NCBI GenBank assembly: GCA_037447655.1
Contig: JBBHKE010000871.1
Coordinates: 1 to 13,323 of the forward strand
Length of the DNA stretch: 13,323 bases
Direction of reading: 5' to 3'
Source: Zygnema cylindricum
Taxonomy: Eukaryota; Streptophyta; Zygnematophyceae; Zygnematales; Zygnemataceae
The notes under the pieces: model-generated
What the model was told of the DNA's origin: nothing
Databases searched by the model: none
The model's input: the letters and a program-made list of their open reading frames with translations, nothing else
Shown: positions 1-6,908 of the stretch, piece by piece
Layout: each line of letters opens with the position of its first letter
Position numbering within the stretch: position 1 is the stretch's first letter
Made by a program: the position numbers and the translations under genes

Positions 1-128
1 ATTTTTGATAGCCAATGTATGTCTCTGTACGGCGATGCGCTGATCCACTTGTCGCCTTGGTTTTTTTTCTTTTTTTCGTTTTCGTTTTCTTTTTTGTTTT
101 CGATTTTTTGTATTGCACTGCTTGTCAG
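1..128 (+). other. End of an upstream exon (about 1-20) and a short T-rich intron
   Basis: A donor-like GTATGT starts at 17, or a weaker GT at 21. A polypyrimidine tract of about 50 bases (60-115) leads to a TTGTCAG acceptor at 127-128. If the donor is at 21, the preceding bases read in frame as IFDSQC. If it is at 17, only the later acceptor (AG at 137-138) keeps an open frame. The exact junction cannot be settled by eye. Confidence 0.45.
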
Positions 129-402
129 GCTAAAAGAGCACACATGCGACAAACCATGTGATCTCAAAAATTGCCTGAATTGCAATCAATTTTGTGCCAA
201 GTCGCCGGGTCATGACAAAATTTGTGCCGATTCACAATATTCAGAGCATCTCTGTAGTGCCCCCTTTCACTTATGTGGCCAAAATTGCTCTGCTTTCAAC
301 TGTCGCGGTAACTGTGTAACTCCACATGGGAAAGCTCACACAATCCACAAGTGTTTCAAAGAAAAATGTACCCGGAACTGTTCTGTGACAGGTTGCGATA
401 AG
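129..402 (+). CDS. Cys-rich vWA protein, exon A (5' partial gene)
   Basis: This is the first well-defined coding exon of a multi-exon gene that begins upstream of the window. About 90 residues carry 15 cysteines and several histidines in short-spaced patterns (for example HTCDKPC, NCLNCNQFC, HLCGQNC), which suggests repeated zinc-binding knuckles. The 5' edge follows a long T-rich tract and a TTGTCAG acceptor (AG at 127-128). AGs at 135-138 are alternative acceptors, so the start is uncertain by about 10 bases. The 3' edge is an ideal donor, AAG|GTGAGT, with GT at 403-404, leaving phase 0. The T-rich stretch upstream would encode an unlikely run of Phe and Ser, so it is read as intron. I recall similar Cys-rich regions ahead of a vWA domain in large uncharacterised proteins of fungi and oomycetes, but this was not checked. 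No enzymatic role is assigned. Confidence 0.7.
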
Positions 403-919
403 GTGAGTTGCTTTTGTAAACTTTTGGTGAAATGAAATGTAAGTTTGGAACTTTTGTGCTAAACTTGCAGTTACAGTACTCTTTGTTTTGTACCATCAAG
501 TTTTGTGAGCTATAAACGATGCAATTTTTTTTCTACTACTATACGTGATTTTTTCCCTTGAGGCCTCTGATGTGGATAATTCGCAAGTATTATTCGTTTA
601 GAATGTTAGATGGGCTTTTGAATTATATTTTTTTGTATAATCCTTGATACCAATGTAGCGTTTTCTGCATCAAAGTCAATATGGTGTGTTGTTTGGATAA
701 CTTTGTACCACCATCTATTGCGCATTTTTTCAGTTGTATTCGTCATTTTTTTATCCTCGTCTCTACCTAAATTCCTGACCTGATGGTCTTGATGGTCTTG
801 TTAGGCAGTGCAACATACATCTGTTAGCATATTAGGAGGGTATCAGATGGTTTTACTATTTTTTCGGAAAGTGCATCGTTCTGTGTAATTCTAACCGAGT
901 TTATTTTGCGACGTGACAG
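403..919 (+). other. Intron between exons A and B (GT-AG, phase 0)
   Basis: This 517-base AT-rich intron has the donor GTGAGT and the acceptor ACGTGACAG. It contains a two-copy 9-base tandem repeat (TGATGGTCT, 781-798). No coding segment or mobile element was recognised inside it. Confidence 0.7.
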
Positions 920-1147
920 ATATGCGTGGCTGATGACCACTTCCACTGTTCTCCTCTGTCAGAAGGTTTTATTGAAGAGAATGGGAAAAGAATTGCTGTA
1001 AATCTTGACAAATTTAACGGCCTTCATTTTTGTGGCGATAATCATTTATGCCAAAAAGTTTGTGAAAATGTCGGAATCTGTAAGGTGACAACCCAACTTG
1101 TCCCCGAAGGTACCGCTGACTTCATCGGAAAAAGAAGTACTTTTTCG
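920..1147 (+). CDS. Cys-rich vWA protein, exon B
   Basis: This exon has 76 codons and a length divisible by three, with phase 0 at both ends. It starts after the acceptor GACAG (AG 918-919) and ends at TTTTCG|GTAAGTG. The peptide opens ICVADDHFHC and contains CGDNHLCQKVCENVGIC, a Cys/His pattern that continues the zinc-binding-like region of exon A. It ends GKRSTFS, which joins naturally in phase to YRMVSE in exon C. That join matches the arrangement I recall in related fungal and oomycete proteins. An alternative donor at 1083 (AAG|GTGACA) is weaker. Splicing is inferred from signals and frame only, with no transcript evidence. Confidence 0.75.
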
Positions 1148-1429
1148 GTAAGTGATTTTCTATGGCTTCTAACACAAGGGCCGATGGCCAAGATGATAAA
1201 GTCCGATTTATTGCACTAGGTGACATGGCTGATAAAAGTAGGAAGGACCGAAATGTAGATAAAGACAGAAAGGTAAAGAAAACAACTGTGTTTCTTGTTG
1301 GATTGAAAATCATACAGAGCTGTAGTTTAAACAGAATGCAGAATGTCACGAAGGTGACTTCTCAACATCTAGGGAGCTTATGTGACTCTGAAACGTCACT
1401 TCGCTCATTGGCCGAAAAAGCAAAAATGA

Positions 1430-1460
1430 GATCCTTAGTTTGTGATAAAAACTAAGGATC
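1430..1460. repeat. Perfect 12-bp inverted repeat (hairpin) in intron
   Basis: GATCCTTAGTTT (1430-1441) and AAACTAAGGATC (1449-1460) are exact reverse complements separated by a 7-base loop. This could be part of a small inserted element or simply a stable RNA stem in the intron. Confidence 0.85.
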
Positions 1461-1588
1461 AGATCTATTGCACGAAACCTACAAAAGCTACAGTGTGCGC
1501 TTCTAAGAAGAGTCAGAAAAGGAAAACAGAAACAGGAGACAGAAATTGAACTAAGTAACGTAGGCTAGAATACTAGAACTGACTAGAT

Positions 1589-1616
1589 AACGTCAACTGG
1601 AATACCAGTTTACGTT
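1589..1616. repeat. 12-bp inverted repeat with one mismatch
   Basis: AACGTCAACTGG (1589-1600) pairs with CCAGTTTACGTT (1605-1616), with one mismatch and a 4-base AATA loop. It lies about 130 bases after the other intronic hairpin. Confidence 0.8.
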
Positions 1617-2099
1617 GTTAACAAAGGTAAAACTAGCCTGAAGCTTCTAAAAACTAAATAATTTTAACACGATTATCATTTAAATGCGAGTAAACAAGTA
1701 AAACATGGATCACAGAGTTAAATGATATATGTTTCAAATGTTTGTATGTGTATTTTAGGGCCTGATGATTGTTAAAATACTTCCATAGATGGAGGCCTTT
1801 GAGTTAAAACTATTATTGCCTTACTTTCATCTCGTCTTATCGTCTGGTTTGAGAGTCTATACTTTGTAGTAAGTTAAAACCATGTCATGAGCCACCTGGC
1901 AAGTAAAGTTTATTCACAAGTGAGGAACCCTGTATTATTACTTTTGAGGAAATCCATTTTTCTTGGAAAGGAAATTGACTTACGATGGTAGTCTGAGATA
2001 CATCTTGTGTGTGAATGATGCTACAAAAATCTGTGGAAACACACTTTTTCAGATTGTAGCTCAGACTGTCCAAGCTTTTTTTTGTCATGTCACCTACAG

Positions 2100-2336
2100 T
2101 ATCGGATGGTTTCGGAAGCAAATGGAGACCGAGAGAATTGTAGTGTCCCTATACCCCCTTTTAAGTTAGAACATGAGGGTTCCCACGCCCACTCTTTAGA
2201 CCCTCGTGTGATTCACTATTGCGACCAGCGATGTCCCACCTGCCATTATTTCTGCAATCAGCCTTATGGCCATCCTGGAAACCATAATGCGTCCCATGGA
2301 ATGATGCGAAATCGTCACTTTGTGGCAGATACTGAG
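2100..2336 (+). CDS. Cys-rich vWA protein, exon C
   Basis: This exon has 79 codons and is symmetric phase 0. It opens YRMVSEANGDRENC and carries the cluster CDQRCPTCHYFCNQPYGH, followed by more histidines (HPGNHNASHG) and the end HFVADTE. The Cys and His spacing looks zinc-binding. The exon ends at ACTGAG|GCAAGT, so its donor is GC rather than GT. The joined peptide ADTE + DIEVGLRKY at the next exon is smooth and fits my recollection of the family, which supports use of the GC donor. A GT inside the exon (near 2321) would drop conserved-looking residues and has a poor donor context. Confidence 0.75.
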
Positions 2337-2788
2337 GCAAGTACATTTCTATATTGTACTTGTTTTCTAGCCATCTTCATTTATGTGTTTGTCTATTTTT
2401 TTGGGATTGTGTCAATCGTGACTTGTACAACTTTATCGGTGGTTTTTTCGTTCTTGTTCGATTCATTTTTTTCTTTGGATTTGTTGGTTTGTTGGGGGGA
2501 AGTAGATTTTTATGTGGGATTTAATTTCTGTTTGTATTTGTTTTATTTTTGCGTTTTTTCTTCGATTTTGTTGGTTTCGTTTGACGTAAATTGCAATTTT
2601 AAGTAGTCACTGGTATTACGTTTTCCTTTTCCAAAATAATTTTCCCAATGTAATTTTTCAATGCATGAAGCTGCTAATGGTTAATCCTGTAGTGTTAGTG
2701 AGCGAACTCTTCTCAAGCTAGAAAAAAGTCGGTTGATATAATGTCTCTTTTAGTGCGCTTCATTTTTTGGCATCTTTTGTCCCTACAG
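2337..2788 (+). other. GC-AG intron between exons C and D
   Basis: The donor GAG|GCAAGT matches the tight consensus of GC-AG introns, and the acceptor is GTCCCTACAG. The intron is 452 bases long and strongly T-rich. Open frames in it are rich in Phe, Val and Leu because of the T content and are not regarded as genes. Confidence 0.7.
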
Positions 2789-3073
2789 GATATTGAAGTC
2801 GGCTTGCGAAAATATGCTGTGGGAGAGTCTGGAGAGGCAGAAATGTGCGATATGTTTTGTAGATCTTTAGGTCGAGGGCATCTTTATTTGCTTCCTTGTG
2901 ATACGGAGGAGGATCTCAATTCCGTTTGTACTCATTCTGCAAAAGATGGACGTCAGCATCAAACTTGCAAGTACATTAACAAGGAAGGAAGGAAACCAAT
3001 GGACGAGTTGACCCACGCTAATTATTGGCAAACTGTCAATTGGGAGGACCCATGCTCTTGGATCGAGAGAAAG
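2789..3073 (+). CDS. Cys-rich vWA protein, exon D
   Basis: This exon has 95 codons and is symmetric phase 0. It starts after ACAG and ends at GAAAG|GTGTTT. The peptide starts DIEVGLRKYAVGESGEAEMC and continues with CRSLGRGHLYLLPC, then a linker with scattered Cys and His, and ends YWQTVNWEDPCSWIERK. The GEAEMC...C...GRGH...C pattern is what I recall between the Cys-rich part and the vWA domain in homologous large proteins. Its function is unknown. The spaced Cys and His suggest metal binding rather than catalysis. The donor is weaker than the others in this gene (GTGTTT). Confidence 0.72.
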
Positions 3074-3607
3074 GTGTTTATTTTTTCTTGGTTTTTCTCG
3101 TCTACTGTTTATCCTCAATGTGTTCATATTGTCACAGCTTTTTCTTTTGTTGTTTTCTCCACTTAACTGCTTTTTCTTTTGTTGTTTTCTCCACTTAACT
3201 GCTTTGTCCTCTTGCTATTTTCGCTCTCTGTTTTCCCCCTCTGTTTCGTCCCTCTTGTTTTTCCCATCAATGTTTTTCTTTCACTGTTTCTTCACTAGTT
3301 TTTCTTCTCCTAATAAGATTGAACGGCAGGTCATATCTCTCGTGTTTTTGGTCGATATATAAACTCGAGGGAGTAATACATAAATAGTCTGCATTTGTAG
3401 ACATGAAGATGCAATCAATTTTTGCTGGCGTTGTTTGCTAAGACGACCGAAGGAATAGGAGTCCTTCAATGATTTCCTGGAAATACAAAGACTTGCAGTA
3501 ATAGAGTTGATGCTTTTTCTGAGAAAACCATATTCTGTTTCTCACATATGATCTTTTTCTTTATGAATGTTAAAGCTTATTGTCCTTATGTTTCAACTTG
3601 TGTGTAG
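3074..3607 (+). other. Intron between exons D and E, with a tandem repeat
   Basis: This 534-base T-rich intron runs from GTGTTT to TTGTGTGTAG and is phase 0. It contains two identical adjacent copies of a 32-base unit (3139-3202). Apart from that repeat and low-complexity T-rich sequence, nothing coding was recognised. Confidence 0.65.
3139..3202 (+). repeat. Perfect tandem duplication, 2 x 32 bp
   Basis: The unit begins TTTTTCTTTTGTTG and ends CACTTAACTGC. It occurs at 3139-3170 and again at 3171-3202 with no differences. The lack of divergence suggests a recent duplication in intronic sequence. Confidence 0.9.
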
Positions 3608-4135
3608 GATTTTTCCATGTGTCCACATGTTTGCAACCATTCCAGTCATTCCGACAATGGCATAACACCTTCTTTTTGCTCATTGCCACTTTGGCATGAT
3701 CCAAAACAAAAGAATGAGATAATTTATGGTTCTATTTCTATCGATGGACATCATTTTCCTTGCAACCATGATAGTCCAAATTCTGGACAGATTTTCCACC
3801 TTGTTTTTCTCCTTGACGAGTCAAGATCTATGAGAGGAAAGCCCTGGTTAGAACTTCAGCAAGCTTACCGCAGCTTCTTGTCGACTAGATCTCAATCATG
3901 TAAAGAGGACATTGTGTCTGTAATTCAATACATCGATTCTACAAGATTAAAGTGTGAGGCCATTCCCATTGCTGACGCTTTTTACGAGGAACTTCATTTT
4001 CATGGAGGTGGTACGTGTTTTAAAAAAGGAATTTCAACAGCTTATAGTTTAATGGATAGAGTATCTACACGTTACCCCCAACGTACGCCAAGCAGTCTGT
4101 ATGGACAAATCAAAGTTCATCATCCCCTCCCGTAA
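3608..4135 (+). CDS. Cys-rich vWA protein, exon E: N-terminal half of the vWA domain
   Basis: The exon starts after GTGTGTAG, in phase with exon D. A last Cys/His cluster (MCPHVCNHSSH, then C...HFPCNHD) is followed by a vWA domain. Its first strand, HLVFLLDESRSM, holds the DxSxS MIDAS motif (Asp codon at 3815). Next come a helix (LELQQAYRSFL), the strand DIVSVIQYID, and GGGTCFKKGI with the MIDAS Thr codon at 4013. MIDAS vWA domains normally bind Mg2+ or Mn2+ and mediate protein contacts. Similarity fades after STRYPQ (about 4085), where the next strand and its MIDAS Asp (a FxSDG-like motif) should follow. Instead the frame runs about 16 residues to a TAA at 4133-4135. The gene is therefore truncated, or exon E ends near 4086 at an unproven donor. 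Confidence 0.7.
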   Translation, partial: DFSMCPHVCNHSSHSDNGITPSFCSLPLWHDPKQKNEIIYGSISIDGHHFPCNHDSPNSGQIFHLVFLLDESRSMRGKPWLELQQAYRSFLSTRSQSCKEDIVSVIQYIDSTRLKCEAIPIADAFYEELHFHGGGTCFKKGISTAYSLMDRVSTRYPQRTPSSLYGQIKVHHPLP

Positions 4136-4196
4136 TGGTTCGTAGACCGTTCACTTCAGATTTTTCTAATGGCACTAAACTACTATAGTGAACTGT
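4136..4196 (+). other. Short spacer between exon E and MITE 1
   Basis: This is AT-rich sequence. It was searched for the expected continuation of the vWA domain (a strand ending in SDG), and none was found in any + strand frame. Confidence 0.5.
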
Positions 4197-4708
4197 ACAG
4201 TACACCGCGAATCACAATTAGAGTAAATTACTCTAATTCAGTAGTTCGAAATTTCGACTCTATCACATGAAATAGAGTAAATGATTATAATTTTTTCATT
4301 ATTCTATTTAAGGTAAAGTTTAATTAGTGTTTTTAATTCTAATATAGGCTCGTTTTAAATAGTGTGCAATACGGACGACCTCCGACCGTGCAAAATTGTA
4401 CTTTATTAAGTAGAAAAGTAAAAATAAGATTTAATACAGACCGTTATCATGTAACTGCGTTTTAACAAACCACGTAGTGCAAACGTCATAGTGACGATAA
4501 ACTGGACGTTTTGCCAAATTCTGTATGAATACCCTATTTACAGTAGAGGATATTAGCGTGCCAAATTAGAGTACTTAAATTATTTAGAGTAAACTTCATA
4601 GCTGAAAAAGCTCTATCACATAAATTAGCGTTCATAACTCTAATTTTATTTTTTAGTTTTTGTACTCTAATTTTTGCACTACTCTAATTACGATTCGCGG
4701 TGTACTGT
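4197..4708. mobile_element. MITE 1, about 510 bp, TA-flanked
   Basis: The 29-base termini at 4197-4225 and 4680-4708 are inverted repeats with 27 of 29 matches (ACAGTACACCGCGAATC...). If the flanking TA at 4201-4202 and 4703-4704 is the target duplication, the element proper runs from CACCGCG at 4203 to CGCGGTG at 4702, as expected for a Tc1/mariner (Stowaway-like) non-autonomous element. The ACAG and CTGT outside would then be chance or part of a longer TIR. There is no coding capacity. The motif AATTAGAG, or its complement CTCTAATT, recurs several times near both ends, and CTCTATCACAT occurs in direct orientation near 4258 and 4611. The family is not recognised. Confidence 0.75.
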
Positions 4709-4889
4709 CAAACAGACGATTTTTAGAAATAACATTGAAGGAAAGAGGATCGTTTATATCCGTCGATCGAACCGGTCGACGACATTTCATGAACTGTTTT
4801 TTTTTTGTAGATTTGGAAACTTTTTTATCGACCGTTGCTAAAAAACTCTTTACCTCCAGCCAGTTGGCGTCGTTGTCTCCACGCTATCG
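4709..4889 (+). pseudogene. Possible relict of the vWA C-terminus between the two MITEs
   Basis: One + strand frame reads RFLEITLKERGSFISVDRTG, and after a T-run ending in GTAG the same frame continues DLETFLSTVAKKLF. A pattern of GSF..., a short spacer, then DL...F...A..L is typical of the last strand and final helix of vWA domains. It fits the half of the domain missing from exon E. The middle of the domain (the SDG strand and what follows) is not seen. The T-run and GTAG at about 4798-4810 look like an acceptor, but an intron there would be only about 36 bases. This is an inference from pattern only. The stretch could also be unrelated sequence open by chance. Confidence 0.35.
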
Positions 4890-5090
4890 TACACCGCCAA
4901 TTGCTATTAGAGTATAAAATGCTAACACGTGCCCCTAAATTTTGACCCCAAAACCTGAAATAGAATAAATAACGCTATTTAAGGACGTGGACCGTAATCT
5001 GCCACGTCCCAGGCACTAAATAAGAATCAATAACGCTTATTATTTTTTGACGCTATTTAATCCTTGACTCTAATAGCGATTGGCGGTGTA
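4890..5090. mobile_element. MITE 2, about 200 bp, TA-flanked, sibling of MITE 1
   Basis: TACACCGCCAATTGCTATTAGAGT at 4890-4913 is repeated inverted at 5067-5090 with one mismatch in 24. The outermost TA on each side fits a Tc1/mariner-type TA target duplication, with the TIR starting CACCGCC. The first 25 bases match the MITE 1 terminus at 21 positions, so the two belong to related families. The interior is non-coding and contains repeated GCTATTTAA-like segments (near 4972 and 5052). Confidence 0.78.
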
Positions 5091-5239
5091 GTTGTCAGAG
5101 AAAAGTATTCGCGGCCATATGTACAGAAGAAGAAAATTTGACGGGATTAGGGTGGACACCCTTCATTACGCAGTCGGTGTCCTCAAAGTCTCAAACAAAG
5201 TATTTTCAGCTAAGGACCAAAAAGGGAAATTAGTCAAAG
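5091..5239 (+). other. Spacer between MITE 2 and the copia LTR; unassigned open frames
   Basis: This stretch is less AT-rich than its neighbours. Two + strand frames stay open through most of it. The frame starting at 5093 is in phase with the possible vWA relict if MITE 2 and one TA are ignored, and it ends at TAG 5231-5233. No protein family was recognised in any frame, so coding status is unknown. Confidence 0.3.
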
Positions 5240-5749
5240 TTGTTACGTGAGAGAGAAGTCAACCGGAGTCTTGTTAGGCATACGCACGGTTGATAGACGT
5301 GAAGGTACATATACGTAGACGTCAAGTTTTGGGTAAAAACGTGGTCCTTGATTTGTAGTGTACGAGAGGTCTAGTCGCAAATTTTGAGTGTACGTGACGG
5401 AAAAGCATGGGGACATTTTGTACTTGCCGATCTTTGATTGGTCTACGTGTGTCACTAGTTAGATTCTATTTCTTTACATGACACGCAAGTAGCATAGGTC
5501 TACACGACACCTACACATATAAAAAATTCACCAATGCTATGCATTAGTTAATCATCAATGTACTGAATGATTCTCTCCAATTTTTCCCTGCTGCTAGTAC
5601 TACACTGAGTGCTTATTTTGTCGTGGAATTAATCTATCTTCTTTCTTGTTCAGTAATTTATCTTTGCTTTCTAATGTAGAGAATTGTTTTCTTTAGCTTT
5701 TTGTCTTGTAATTGATCTATCCTATGGTCACTTTTTCAGAATCTCAACA
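5240..5749 (+). repeat. Probable 5' LTR of copia element 1 (start uncertain)
   Basis: The end at CAACA (5745-5749) is fixed by the PBS that follows directly. A T-rich, CT-rich segment before it fits an R/U5 region, and TATAAAAAA at 5518-5526 could be the LTR TATA box, about 230 bases before the end. The start near 5240 (TGTTACGTGAG) is chosen only because LTRs begin with TG and lengths near 500 are common. A minus-strand open frame at 5243-5455 has no recognisable product. Confidence 0.5.
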
Positions 5750-5761
5750 TGGTATCGGAGC
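5750..5761 (+). other. Primer-binding site, initiator tRNA-Met type
   Basis: TGGTATCGGAGC differs by one base from the usual plant copia PBS TGGTATCAGAGC, which is complementary to the 3' end of initiator tRNA-Met. It abuts the LTR end CAACA directly. It is the best single indication that the element and its host are plant-like. Confidence 0.85.
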
Positions 5762-5765
5762 TTGA

Positions 5766-6600
5766 GCTTTAGGTAGACTTACAGACATCCAAAAATTTAA
5801 TGGTAGTAATTATTTACTCTGAAAAGCTAAGATGGCTCGAATTCTAAAATATAAGAATTACTGGGGTATTGTAGCAGGCACTGAACTGAAACCTACAGCT
5901 ATATGATAGTAGGAAAGAAGAGGCAGCGACGTTAATTATTCTAGAAGTGGAAGACAATCAACTTTTACACATAGTTAAGTTAGAAAAACCTAAGGCTATG
6001 TGGGATAAGTGAAGGACTATACATGAGCGTACTAATCCGTCCAACATAATGCAATTAAAAAATAAATTGCTCGACTTTAGTATGGAGAGTGGAGATACTA
6101 TGGAAATTGTCGGTGCATATTAGATCCCATAACATACTATGGAAACTCATATAAATAAAATGAAAGAGCTTAAATTACAGTTAGCCGCAGTCAGCACAAA
6201 ACTGAATGATGATGATTTGACCCTTACACTGTTTAGGTCATTACCATCACAGTATGCTATGATGATCACGGCTTTGAAAAGTCAACTTACTGTAGACTTT
6301 GATGTAGTATGTCAGCATTTTATTCAGAAAGAAGTTCAAATTAAAAGAAAGGAGGAAAAAGAGTCAGATTCAGCTCTTAATGTCAAAGACAAACAGTCAG
6401 TAAAACGCATTGAGTGAGTAATTGCTTGTGCCATATGTGGCAAAACCAATCATTAGACTGCTGACTGTAGATTTTAAAAGAAAGAGAATGAAAACTTTCA
6501 GAAAAAGATTGTTTGTTACAATTGTTCAAAACCAGGTCATAAGTCTTTAGTTTGTCGTAGTAAAGACAAAAACAAACAGAACAAACCATCATTTGCCATG
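5766..6600 (+). pseudogene. gag: Copia element 1 gag (broken), two CCHC zinc knuckles
   Basis: Gag is the nucleocapsid that packages element RNA. The N-terminal motif LTDIQKFNGSNYLL is followed by a TGA (5820-5822) exactly where copia Gag has a conserved Trp, then KAKM. The frame shifts near 5902, and MWDK...RTIHE (about 6000) is a further family-typical stretch. Two CCHC boxes follow: CAICGKTNH-x4-C (6427-6468, with an internal TAG) and CYNCSKPGHKSLVC (6514-6555). Paired knuckles occur in some plant copia lineages as I recall. At least three more premature stops lie between. No start codon is evident near the PBS. Confidence 0.8.
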
Positions 6601-6908
6601 ACCATTCAAGAAGAGACTAAACTTTTTCTCACACGGTCAAATGCTCAGAAAAGTAAATGGATTATAGATTTTGGAGCGTCTCATCATGTGTGTAATCACA
6701 AGTCCATTTTTTTTCTATGACAGCATTACAGATTCCTCGACGAATTGTACTGGCAGATGATAAGATTCTAGAGACAAGTTTAATAGGCGAGGTTAAGTTA
6801 CAGTTATACTGTGATATTGGTAGCCATGAAGGGCATTTAAAAGATGTTTTCTACTTACTAGATTTAAAGTATAACCTTTTCAGTGTTATGCATGCTGTAA
6901 AGAGTTGA
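6601..6908 (+). pseudogene. Copia element 1 protease (broken, active site altered)
   Basis: WIID-F-GASHHVC at 6658-6693 is the retropepsin active-site region, which normally reads DSGA and cleaves the Gag-Pol polyprotein. The Ser codon is now TTT (6670-6672), a change explained by one C-to-T transition. The frame changes by one after the run of Ts near 6712 and resumes as IPRRIVLADDKILE, then LKDVFYLLDLKYNLFSV, the conserved end of the copia protease region. It stops at a TGA at 6906-6908, with LKVKFE continuing after it. Confidence 0.75.

Larger units (their letters stand above)
1148..2099 (+). other. Intron between exons B and C (GT-AG, 952 bases)
   Basis: The donor is GTAAGTG and the acceptor CACCTACAG follows a T-run, leaving phase 0. 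The intron holds two strong hairpins (1430-1460 and 1589-1616) and a 97-codon open frame from an ATG at 1162 (MASNTRADGQDDK...). That frame is rich in charged residues and unlike any family I recognise. It may be chance, or the remnant of an inserted element. Confidence 0.7.

Noticed and set aside
1122-1349. Minus-strand open frame in the intron
   Set aside because: It has no recognisable domain and overlaps intronic sequence. Its length is expected by chance.
1430-1470. Helitron 3' end (hairpin plus CTRR)
   Set aside because: No CTRR lies at the right distance on either strand, and no TC start was identified.
2082-2606. 174-codon continuous frame starting at 2082
   Set aside because: Only 2100-2336 is exon. 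The remainder is T-rich intron giving Phe/Val/Leu-rich peptide that mimics membrane segments.
3120-3362. Hydrophobic small protein (Phe/Ser/Leu-rich)
   Set aside because: It is the translation of a T- and C-rich intron containing the tandem repeat.
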